Of a stretch of DNA of 64,000 bases, positions 39,045-45,293 are shown in pieces. This DNA comes from Dechloromonas sp. TW-R-39-2 (lineage in GTDB: Bacteria > Pseudomonadota > Gammaproteobacteria > Burkholderiales > Rhodocyclaceae). How positions within the stretch are numbered: the stretch's first letter is position 1; the number at the start of each line of letters is the position of its first letter. The notes under the pieces are model-generated. The model did no database searches, was not told the origin of the DNA, and saw nothing but the letters and a program-made list of their open reading frames with translations. A program made the translations under genes and the position numbers. The DNA lies in contig NZ_CP045202.1 of the NCBI RefSeq assembly GCF_016864195.1, positions 2,511,001-2,575,000 on the forward strand. Reading direction: 5' to 3'.

Positions 39045-40031
39045 TTAAATGGTATCGAGCGGTGAAGTCACGCCGCGCCCTCCCTTGTTCAGCACATGCG
39101 TATAAATCATTGTGGTTGCCACGTCCGCATGCCCGAGCAATTCCTGCACGGTGCGGATATCGTAACCGGACTGCAGCAGATGCGTCGCGAAAGAATGGCG
39201 CAAGGTGTGCGGCGTCGCCAATTTGACCAGGCCGCTGGCCTGCACCGCCTTCTTCACCGCCCGCTGCAACGCTTTCTCATCAAGATGATGGCGGCGCTCC
39301 TCGCCGCTGCGCGGATCAAGCGAATAACCCAGAGCCGGGAAGACGTATTGCCATGACCATTCACTGGCCGCATGCGGATATTTTCTGTCAAGCGCATCCG
39401 GCATATAAACCGCCGCACGCCCCCGCGCGTAGTCGTCAAGATATAGCTGCCGGCGCCAACGCAAATGATCCTGTAGCGGCGGAATTAACGATTGCGGCAG
39501 CATCGTTACCCTGTCCTTCGCCCCCTTGCCATCGCGCACCACAACCTCGGCCCGTTCGAAATCAATATCCTTGACCCGCAGACGGACACACTCCATCAAA
39601 CGCATGCCGGTGCCGTAAAGCAGGCGCACCATCAATCCGGGCAGACCACTCATGCGATCAAGCAACAGGCCGACTTCCTGACGCGTCAGCACCACCGGCA
39701 GGCGCTGCGGCTGCTTGGCCCGCACCACACCATCCAGCCACGGCAGATTAACCGCGAGCACCTCACGGTAAAGAAAAAGTAAGGCGGACAAGGCCTGATT
39801 CTGCGTCGACGCTGCCACCCGCCCCTCCACAGCAAGATGCGTCAGAAAGGCCTCGACCTCCTTAACGCCCATCTCACGGGGATGCCGTTTGTGATGAAAA
39901 AGGATGAAACGGCGTATCCATTGAACATATTGCGTTTCGGTTCGAATGCTGTAATGCTTCACGCGCAATCGTTCACGCACCAAATCCAACAACTTGGGCG
40001 CCTGTGGTGTAGAAACCTTTTCTCCAGTCAT
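39045..40031 (-). CDS. intI: Integron integrase (tyrosine recombinase)
   Basis: Catalyses attI x attC and attC x attC recombination. The SAM-like N-terminal domain is followed by the catalytic domain with Arg in [14 protein letters not shown] (about 144), His-x-x-Arg in [14 protein letters not shown] (about 275), and the nucleophile Tyr in [12 protein letters not shown] (about 309). The insertion [20 protein letters not shown] (about residue 210) is the extra domain that separates IntI from XerC/D. Intact, so probably functional. The ATG at 40031 gives 328 aa; a GTG three codons upstream is possible. No LexA-type CTG-N10-CAG was found in the 100 bp upstream. Confidence 0.96.
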   Translation of the reverse strand: MTGEKVSTPQAPKLLDLVRERLRVKHYSIRTETQYVQWIRRFILFHHKRHPREMGVKEVEAFLTHLAVEGRVAASTQNQALSALLFLYREVLAVNLPWLDGVVRAKQPQRLPVVLTRQEVGLLLDRMSGLPGLMVRLLYGTGMRLMECVRLRVKDIDFERAEVVVRDGKGAKDRVTMLPQSLIPPLQDHLRWRRQLYLDDYARGRAAVYMPDALDRKYPHAASEWSWQYVFPALGYSLDPRSGEERRHHLDEKALQRAVKKAVQASGLVKLATPHTLRHSFATHLLQSGYDIRTVQELLGHADVATTMIYTHVLNKGGRGVTSPLDTI

Positions 40032-40143
40032 AACACTCACTCAACGAACCAAACAAATCATGATGTTAGCATCAAAAATTTCTTCATATACACCACCATG
40101 GCATGAAGTAGGCACCTGCCAAGGTGCCTACTGAACGTTAGGC
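40032..40143 (+). other. attI region
   Basis: Between the intI start and the first cassette. It ends in AAC-GTTAGGC, the insertion point (40137-40143). A 9-bp inverted repeat GTAGGCACC/GGTGCCTAC with a 6-nt loop (40108-40131) lies just before it; this may be an integrase-binding structure or limit transcription. No confident Pc promoter could be identified by eye. Confidence 0.75.
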
Positions 40144-40150
40144 AGCAAGG

Positions 40151-40459
40151 TTGAGCCCTCTTTCCATCATCTCGCTTGCGGCAATTGGCGTTATTGCCAT
40201 CGCAAACATTCGTGTTTCTGCGCTGGTAATCAAATGCCCAATGTTTTCGTCATTCCAGAAGGTTGCGCAGTGTTTAATCGTCTGGCTCGTTCCGTTGCTT
40301 GGGGTTGTTGGTATTTGGGCTTTCGTTCGTAGTCAGTACAACTGGGCCAAATACGATACCCGTGCATTTCCAGAGGATTCCGAAAAAATGGTACTCGTCG
40401 AGCTAGACAAATCTGAGCATGGTGCATCTGGCGTTGTAGGTGAAACATATGGCGACTGA
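40151..40459 (+). CDS. Cassette 1: small membrane protein of unknown function
   Basis: 102 aa starting at a TTG 10 bp inside the cassette. Two hydrophobic segments (about residues 4-24 and 40-62) are followed by a charged C-terminal tail (RSQYNWAKYDTRAFPEDSEK...). The layout recalls small phospholipase-D-nuclease-type N-terminal (PLDc_N) membrane proteins. An identical gene is carried by cassette 8. First in the array, hence the best placed for expression from an integron promoter. Confidence 0.7.
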   Translation: MSPLSIISLAAIGVIAIANIRVSALVIKCPMFSSFQKVAQCLIVWLVPLLGVVGIWAFVRSQYNWAKYDTRAFPEDSEKMVLVELDKSEHGASGVVGETYGD

Positions 40460-40468
40460 AAAAACCAT

Positions 40469-40558
40469 GCCTAACACTGCGGTCAAGGCCGCTCCCTCCG
40501 GTCGCTGGACGCTGCGCGAAAAAGCGCCGCGCAGCGCCCCTTACCTACAACGTTAGAA
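40469..40558 (+). other. attC 1
   Basis: Inverse core GCCTAAC, core GTTAGAA, 90 bp, with a long internal dyad around GCTGCGCG..CGCGCAGC. Practically identical to attC 8 and close to attC 2 and 9. Confidence 0.93.
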
Positions 40559-40871
40559 GGTTCCGGTTTCTCATGTCACTTCGCTTCCCGTCGCTTGCTC
40601 TTGGCTCCGTGCCGGTTTTGGCCTGTCGGCTCAGCGTTTTCGGCGTTGCTACGGTCAACCGGAAATTTCAGCCAAATTCAAAATCCTCCGGTTTGGGGGC
40701 TTTCCCGACTGCTCGGCATTTTCCGTTTGCCACCGGCGGTCGCGGCTGCCAGCCGTTCGCTTGCGTCACCGCTTTCCCGGCAAACCCTTCTAACACTGCG
40801 GTCAAGGCCGCTCCCTCCGGTCGCTGGACGCTGCGCGATAAAGCGCCGCGCAGCGCCCCTTACCTCCAACG
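40553..40871 (+). other. Cassette 2: no convincing gene (related to cassette 7)
   Basis: 319 bp. The open frames (40573-40875 and 40595-40897) run through attC and have no good ribosome-binding site; both frames are similarly conserved in cassette 7, which argues against ordinary protein coding. Could supply a promoter, RNA or nothing. Confidence 0.6.
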
Positions 40872-40877
40872 TTAGGT
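40788..40877 (+). other. attC 2
   Basis: Inverse core TTCTAAC, core GTTAGGT, 90 bp; same group as attC 1, 8 and 9. Confidence 0.93.
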
Positions 40878-40887
40878 TGCTTGAAGC

Positions 40888-41373
40888 ATGTCGCTGACTC
40901 ATCGCCCTGTCGCCGAGGAAGACATTCAACTCATTTGCGGCTTTCCGCAAAGCGAAGACGAGCTGTTCTTCTTGTTCCCAAAGGCAATATTCCCACTGGC
41001 TGCATCGCAGTTGCAGGAGGCAATCGCGCAGCGTTCAGATTCAACGGTCGTGGAACTTGGTGGTGAAGTTGTCGCCTTCGCCAACTTCTACCGCTGGGAA
41101 GCTGGTGGGTGTTGCTCCATTGGAAACGTCATCGTTTCCCCGGCAGCCCGTGGGCGCGGTGTGGCCCGCTATCTCATCGAAAGTATGATTTGCATCGCTT
41201 TCTCGAAGCATCAGGCCACCGAGGTAACTGTGTCGTGTTTCAATAAAAACGTTGCCGGCCTGCTGCTATATCCGAAGCTTGGGTTTCAGCCTTATGGCAT
41301 TGAGGAACGGCAAGACAAGAGAGCAAATCGAGTTGCGCTTATTCATATGCGTTTGCCGCGAAACGCAACCTAA
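40888..41373 (+). CDS. Cassette 3: GNAT-family N-acetyltransferase
   Basis: 161 aa with the acetyl-CoA-binding pattern VIVSPAARGRGVARYLIESM (motif A, R/Q-x-x-G-x-G/A) and a C-terminal NKNVAGLLLYPKLGFQPYG typical of GNAT. The substrate is unknown; cassette-borne acetyltransferases include antibiotic-modifying enzymes but this one shows no specific similarity to AAC families. The stop codon lies inside the inverse core of attC 3, a common cassette arrangement. Confidence 0.88.
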   Translation: MSLTHRPVAEEDIQLICGFPQSEDELFFLFPKAIFPLAASQLQEAIAQRSDSTVVELGGEVVAFANFYRWEAGGCCSIGNVIVSPAARGRGVARYLIESMICIAFSKHQATEVTVSCFNKNVAGLLLYPKLGFQPYGIEERQDKRANRVALIHMRLPRNAT

Positions 41374-41454
41374 CATGGCGCTCAACCTCGCTCCCTTTGG
41401 TCGCTGGACGCTGCGCGATAAAGCCGCGCAGCGCCGGTTAGCTCTACGTTAGGC
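41368..41454 (+). other. attC 3
   Basis: Inverse core ACCTAAC, core GTTAGGC, 87 bp; second attC group (with 5 and 6), ending GCCGGTTAGCTCTAC before the core. Confidence 0.93.
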
Positions 41455-41455
41455 A

Positions 41456-41791
41456 TTGCATATGGCGACATCTCAAGCCACGATGGATTTTCTGCTAGAC
41501 CAGCTTGCAGGTTTAGCCAATGTGAGCACGAAGAAAATGTTTGGCGAGTATTGCCTTTACTTAGCTGGCAAACCCGTTGCTTTGGTCTGCGATGACCAGT
41601 TGTATCTCAAACCAACGAGTGCAGGCCGAGGCATGGTGGAACAAGTAATCGAAGGTGCCCCATATCCTGGTGCAAAACCTCATCTGCTCATCACCGCCGA
41701 CCTCTGGGAAGATCGAGACTGGCTCAATCAATTAATTCAGGCTACAGGCAATGAACTTCCGCTACTGAAGCCAAAAAAGAAAAATGCCTAA
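41456..41791 (+). CDS. Cassette 4: TfoX N-terminal domain protein
   Basis: 111 aa covering a single TfoX_N domain: FLLDQLAGLANVSTKKMFGEYCLYLAGKPVALVCDDQLYLKP, then GAPYPGAKPHLLI. Full-length TfoX/Sxy competence regulators also have a C-terminal domain, absent here. Stand-alone TfoX_N proteins are common but their role is not established. The stop TAA overlaps the attC inverse core. Confidence 0.85.
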   Translation: MHMATSQATMDFLLDQLAGLANVSTKKMFGEYCLYLAGKPVALVCDDQLYLKPTSAGRGMVEQVIEGAPYPGAKPHLLITADLWEDRDWLNQLIQATGNELPLLKPKKKNA

Positions 41792-41857
41792 CATCCCGTT
41801 CCAGAGGGACGCTACGCCGGCAAGCCGGCTCCGCGCCCCTGAACTTTCACGTTAGAG
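41786..41857 (+). other. attC 4
   Basis: Inverse core GCCTAAC, core GTTAGAG, 72 bp; unlike the main two groups, with a GCCGGCAAGCCGGC central dyad. Confidence 0.9.
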
Positions 41858-41869
41858 CTATCTAGTCCT

Positions 41870-42241
41870 ATGTTCACTTTCAAGACTGCAATGGTGTTCT
41901 GGCTGATGGTCGCATCGGTGCCGCTGGTTACAAGTCTTGTCTATTTCCGCGCTTCGCCGGCTACTGAGTCGCTCGCCCAACGCATTGCCGTTTCACTGCA
42001 TGGTGCAGCCGTTTCCGTCCTCTGCGTCGGCGCCATTTTGGTTGGCATGATCGGTTCTCCTCGCCCGGAATTTGGAGAGATATTCCGTCTTCTTCTGGTT
42101 GCGCCTGTTGCACTCATCGCCTATTCCTTCTGGCATTTTCATGGCAGAAGGGCAGTTCATCTTCTTCAAAGTATCAATCTGCTTTGGCTTGCTTTTGCCT
42201 TTCTTCTTGGCGGCATGGCTGTTACAGGCGTTTGGCTGTGA
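41870..42241 (+). CDS. Cassette 5: four-helix membrane protein of unknown function
   Basis: 123 aa with four hydrophobic segments (about 6-25, 39-61, 70-90 and 98-120) separated by short loops; FHGRR between the last two. The compact layout resembles DUF-type small integral membrane proteins, including DUF5658-like or SdpI-like shapes, but no motif allows a name. ATG at 41870, 14 bp inside the cassette. Confidence 0.75.
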   Translation: MFTFKTAMVFWLMVASVPLVTSLVYFRASPATESLAQRIAVSLHGAAVSVLCVGAILVGMIGSPRPEFGEIFRLLLVAPVALIAYSFWHFHGRRAVHLLQSINLLWLAFAFLLGGMAVTGVWL

Positions 42242-42244
42242 CCG

Positions 42245-42331
42245 CTCTAACATGGCGCTCAACCCCGCTCCCTTCGGTCGCTGGACGCTGCGCGATAAAG
42301 CCGCGCAGCGCCGGTTAGCTCTACGTTAGGT
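42245..42331 (+). other. attC 5
   Basis: Inverse core CTCTAAC, core GTTAGGT, 87 bp; nearly the same as attC 3 and 6. Confidence 0.93.
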
Positions 42332-42337
42332 TTCGTC

Positions 42338-42550
42338 ATGATGATGCCGCCAAAGAGCTTGGTCAGATCGGGAATCAAATTTCTTGTGCTTGGCTGCTTC
42401 GCAATGCTTTGGGGGTGGTTTTTCTCGTCATCCAAACCATTGGTCAGCTTTGCCAACTACGGCATTGCGTTCGTAGCGTTTGGTGTCGGCATTAACGACA
42501 TCGTTAAGGCCATCAACAATAAAAATGGCTCCGACACTCATCAAACCTAA
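42338..42550 (+). CDS. Cassette 6: small two-helix membrane protein of unknown function
   Basis: 70 aa: a basic start (MMMPPKSLVRSG), hydrophobic segments at about 13-29 and 38-56, and a polar end. The smallest gene of the array; the TAA overlaps the attC inverse core. Not recognised. Confidence 0.65.
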   Translation: MMMPPKSLVRSGIKFLVLGCFAMLWGWFFSSSKPLVSFANYGIAFVAFGVGINDIVKAINNKNGSDTHQT

Positions 42551-42631
42551 CACTACGCTCAACCCCGCTCCCTGCGGTCGCTGGACGCTGCGCGATAAAG
42601 CCGCGCAGCGCCGGTTAGCTTCACGTTAGAA
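42545..42631 (+). other. attC 6
   Basis: Inverse core ACCTAAC, core GTTAGAA, 87 bp; same group as attC 3 and 5. Confidence 0.93.
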
Positions 42632-42964
42632 CGCTCCGTCTTTTATGGTGATCAAGCTTCTCTCGCCTCTTTTTAGCAGCGTACAGGGTTTGCCAATCCG
42701 GCTCGGTGTCCCGTCGCTTGCTCTTGGCGTCGTGCTTGTTTTGGCTTGTCGGCTCAGCGTTTTGGGCGCTGCTACGGTCAACCGGAAATTTCAACGAAAT
42801 TCAAAAGCCCTGGGTTTTGGGTTATTTCCGACTGCCCAGTACTTTCCGTTTGCCACCAGCGGTCTCGGCTGCCAGCAGTTCGCTTGCGCCGCCGCTTTCC
42901 CGGCAAATCCTTCTAACCCTGCGCTCAACCCGACCGCCCTGACGGGCGTCGGGTTAGCTCCACG
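42626..42964 (+). other. Cassette 7: no convincing gene (related to cassette 2)
   Basis: 339 bp. Shares with cassette 2 a stretch of about 230 bp encoding, in one frame, LACRLSV-GATVNRKFQ-like and PFAT-G-GCQ-FA-like words. Frames extend into attC and lack a good start. Leading core and attC type differ from cassette 2 in part, so the two are diverged relatives. Confidence 0.6.
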
Positions 42965-42970
42965 TTAGGC
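42911..42970 (+). other. attC 7
   Basis: Inverse core TTCTAAC, core GTTAGGC, only 60 bp; central dyad GACCGCCCTGACGGGCGTC. Confidence 0.9.
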
Positions 42971-42977
42971 AGCAAGG

Positions 42978-43286
42978 TTGAGCCCTCTTTCCATCATCTC
43001 GCTTGCGGCAATTGGCGTTATTGCCATCGCAAACATTCGTGTTTCTGCGCTGGTAATCAAATGCCCAATGTTTTCGTCATTCCAGAAGGTTGCGCAGTGT
43101 TTAATCGTCTGGCTCGTTCCGTTGCTTGGGGTTGTTGGTATTTGGGCTTTCGTTCGTAGTCAGTACAACTGGGCCAAATACGATACCCGTGCATTTCCAG
43201 AGGATTCCGAAAAAATGGTACTCGTCGAGCTAGACAAATCTGAGCATGGTGCATCTGGCGTTGTAGGTGAAACATATGGCGACTGA
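42978..43286 (+). CDS. Cassette 8: small membrane protein, identical to cassette 1
   Basis: The 102-aa product and the whole 415-bp cassette, including attC, match cassette 1 without a difference that I could see. Same TTG start and two-helix layout. It implies a recent copy within the array or a second capture of the same cassette. Confidence 0.7.
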   Translation: MSPLSIISLAAIGVIAIANIRVSALVIKCPMFSSFQKVAQCLIVWLVPLLGVVGIWAFVRSQYNWAKYDTRAFPEDSEKMVLVELDKSEHGASGVVGETYGD

Positions 43287-43295
43287 AAAAACCAT

Positions 43296-43385
43296 GCCTA
43301 ACACTGCGGTCAAGGCCGCTCCCTCCGGTCGCTGGACGCTGCGCGAAAAAGCGCCGCGCAGCGCCCCTTACCTACAACGTTAGCC
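43296..43385 (+). other. attC 8
   Basis: Inverse core GCCTAAC, core GTTAGCC, 90 bp; same sequence as attC 1 up to the variable final core bases. Confidence 0.93.
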
Positions 43386-43407
43386 TCTTTACATCTCTTC
43401 TACCGGC

Positions 43408-43980
43408 ATGAAAAAACAAACACTACTCGGGATTCTTGGAACCTTAGTTCTAGGGGCGCTAGGTTCTGGCTTATGGGAGCTAATCAAGCCAGGGTTTTCA
43501 TTCCTGGGTTCGACAGCACTTACAGTCATATCACTTGGTTTTGACAGTGTCGTAAACGACATTTACAGCAGAGTTGGGCGAGCAAACCTACCATCCACCT
43601 GGATTAAATCCACTGCACTCTTAATTCTTGGCGTTATGTTTTATGTCATGACCGCCATGCGTTCAGTAAGAGCTAATACGGCGCCGAATACCAACCAAGC
43701 AACAGTAAGCCGCTATCTGATTGGCTCTCTAGTTTTCGCTCTATTTGGAGCGTTCATAGTAGTCGGTGCAGGAAGGCATGCATATGTCGCCAAAACCCGA
43801 GGGCATTTCGACTATTTGGTTCGCGCCAGTGCCCCCTATCTCAGTCCGGAGCAGCGTTTATCTATCGACTCTCGGCTAGCTTTAGTGACAAACCGGGCAG
43901 ATTACGAGGCATTAGTCGTAGAGCTAAAGCAATGCCTAAAAGATAACAAGGTAGCTATTGCTGACGACAGTGAGTTCTAA
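43408..43980 (+). CDS. Cassette 9: membrane protein with cytoplasmic tail, unknown function
   Basis: 190 aa. An N-terminal hydrophobic helix (about 6-24), further segments at about 33-48, 66-83 and 104-123, then a soluble C-terminal domain of about 60 residues with SPEQRLSIDSRLALVTNRADYEALVVELKQ. The gene is clearly richer in A and T than its neighbours, suggesting a distant donor. The largest cassette of the array. Not recognised. Confidence 0.8.
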   Translation: MKKQTLLGILGTLVLGALGSGLWELIKPGFSFLGSTALTVISLGFDSVVNDIYSRVGRANLPSTWIKSTALLILGVMFYVMTAMRSVRANTAPNTNQATVSRYLIGSLVFALFGAFIVVGAGRHAYVAKTRGHFDYLVRASAPYLSPEQRLSIDSRLALVTNRADYEALVVELKQCLKDNKVAIADDSEF

Positions 43981-43983
43981 AAC

Positions 43984-44073
43984 GGCTAACAATCCGGTCA
44001 AGGCCGCTCCCTTCGGTCGCTGGACGCTGCGCGATAAAGCGCCGCGCAGTGCCCCTTACCTACAACGTTGGGC
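43984..44073 (+). other. attC 9
   Basis: Inverse core GGCTAAC, core GTTGGGC, 90 bp; same group as attC 1, 2 and 8. Confidence 0.92.
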
Positions 44074-44076
44074 GTC

Positions 44077-44457
44077 ATGAAGCGAATCTCTATCGTCTTC
44101 ACGCTTGAGGCACTTCTATGCGGTGGCCCCATTACTGCGGCGGCTCTATATGCTCTGCCTTGGCTGGTGCTGGGGCCGCTTATGATGTTCAGCCAGTCTC
44201 CCCTTGCGGCTACAAAGTCAGCACTATGGCTCGTTGGTTGCCTGCTTGCGCTCCTCGCGTTCTGGCGTTTGGCTCTTTCAACCATAACGAATCGGAAATT
44301 CGCGTTTAGCTTCGTATTTTGGCTTGGGGTAGTAGGTGCGGGTTTTGCGCTCTCTGAGGTTTCTAGTTGGGCAGATGGCCCACTGTTTTCAGCTGCTTAT
44401 ATTGCACCAGCCATCTGCGCTCTCCATTTCATTTACCTACAGTACCGCAGGTCATAG
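44077..44457 (+). CDS. Cassette 10: four-helix membrane protein of unknown function
   Basis: 126 aa starting at ATG 44077 (MKRISIVFTLEALLCGG). Hydrophobic segments at about 7-40, 47-70, 78-97 and 105-122. A cassette-type short leader before the start codon. Not recognised beyond being an integral membrane protein. Confidence 0.72.
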   Translation: MKRISIVFTLEALLCGGPITAAALYALPWLVLGPLMMFSQSPLAATKSALWLVGCLLALLAFWRLALSTITNRKFAFSFVFWLGVVGAGFALSEVSSWADGPLFSAAYIAPAICALHFIYLQYRRS

Positions 44458-44464
44458 CAATGAC

Positions 44465-44530
44465 GCCCAACCCTTCAATCAACCGGACCTGCGCGAGAAG
44501 CCGCGCAGTCCGGTTATTTCCACGTTAGGC
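44465..44530 (+). other. attC 10
   Basis: Inverse core GCCCAAC (fits its leading core GTTGGGC), core GTTAGGC, 66 bp. Confidence 0.9.
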
Positions 44531-44537
44531 CTCGACA

Positions 44538-44831
44538 ATGCTTCACCTTAGATGGTCGCTAATCGGAATCGGGATTGCCATCACCCTATTGCTACTCACC
44601 GAATACCTAATCAATACAGTTCCAGCGGCTACTGCGTTGCGTCTAAAAAGCATCCCCGCCTTCGTGGCCCTTGCCTCATTCATCATGGTGTATTCGGTTT
44701 ACGGGTACAAGGTGCGCCCAAAAATCACCATCGGGCTGGCTACGTTCGTTGGTGGTTTGGTGCTGCTTGCCGTTATTGGTATTCCGCTCTGGTTTTTGGT
44801 TGGCTGTGCGTCCGGACCGGTTTGCATATGA
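44538..44831 (+). CDS. Cassette 11: three-helix membrane protein of unknown function
   Basis: 97 aa: hydrophobic segments at about 7-25, 40-57 and 64-90; ends CASGPVCI. Start ATG 8 bp inside the cassette. Not recognised. Last cassette of the array. Confidence 0.7.
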   Translation: MLHLRWSLIGIGIAITLLLLTEYLINTVPAATALRLKSIPAFVALASFIMVYSVYGYKVRPKITIGLATFVGGLVLLAVIGIPLWFLVGCASGPVCI

Positions 44832-44838
44832 TTCGGCA

Positions 44839-44917
44839 GCCTAACATCACAGTCAAGGCGCAGCCTTCGGCCACTGGGACGTCCCGCAAGCGGGCCGCCC
44901 CTTATCCGCACAACCCC
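44839..44917 (+). other. attC 11 with degenerate terminal core (array end)
   Basis: Inverse core GCCTAAC and an internal dyad are present, but the final core reads CAACCCC where GTTRRRY is expected. This marks the right boundary of the array. Confidence 0.75.
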
Positions 44918-44933
44918 ACCTGAGCCACTCACC

Positions 44934-45293
44934 ATGTTCCAGCAACGAACCTTCAAGTTTTTTGCATCACTGATCGGGCTGTTTCTACTGCTGGCCTCAC
45001 CGGGGCTGATCTGGCCCGGCTATCTCGATTCACCGCTCGGTCTGGCGCTGGCGATTCCGTATCTATCGATTTACCTGTTTCACCAGATCGGGATACCCGG
45101 TTTACTCCAGAATAACGGGGCCTGCGGTTGGGGATGGTGTGCGCCGACTGGTTTCGGCTGGATGTTTCTCGTGACTTTCTGGCTTTTGATAACGTGGTTG
45201 CTGGCCTGGGGCTTATCCAGCCTGAGCCGGCCTGCAGGTGAATCAGATCAGGCGAACTGCCCGGCGACCCAGCCGGATGACCAGGCCCACTGA
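44934..45293 (+). CDS. Small membrane protein at the integron right flank
   Basis: 119 aa with hydrophobic segments at about 9-27, 32-52 and 77-97 and a polar tail. Cysteine/tryptophan-rich middle (NNGACGWGWCAPTGFGW). Not part of a cassette since no attC follows. The last 46 bp overlap the convergent BaiN-like gene. Unknown function; could be a cassette gene stranded at the array edge. Confidence 0.7.
   Translation: MFQQRTFKFFASLIGLFLLLASPGLIWPGYLDSPLGLALAIPYLSIYLFHQIGIPGLLQNNGACGWGWCAPTGFGWMFLVTFWLLITWLLAWGLSSLSRPAGESDQANCPATQPDDQAH

Larger units (their letters stand above)
39045..44917. mobile_element. Chromosomal (sedentary) integron: intI, attI and eleven gene cassettes
   Basis: intI on the minus strand, attI at about 40032-40143, then eleven cassettes read on the plus strand. 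Every cassette begins with TTRRRY and ends with an attC whose inverse core is the exact complement of its own leading core (for example GTTAGAA with TTCTAAC). Cassette sizes are about 300-690 bp. attC sites fall into a few closely related groups, typical of chromosomal integrons rather than mobile ones. No transposase, insertion sequence or resistance gene was seen. Confidence 0.95.

Noticed and set aside
40032..40137. LexA box controlling intI
   Set aside because: No CTG-N10-CAG was found in the region between intI and the first cassette.
40573..40875. Frame of 100 codons in cassette 2 as a real gene
   Set aside because: No good ribosome-binding site, continues into attC, and an overlapping frame is equally conserved in cassette 7.
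39045..44917. CRISPR array (regular repeats between unlike segments)
   Set aside because: The repeated units are 60-90 bp attC sites 300-690 bp apart with integron core sequences, and an integron integrase is adjacent; no cas genes.
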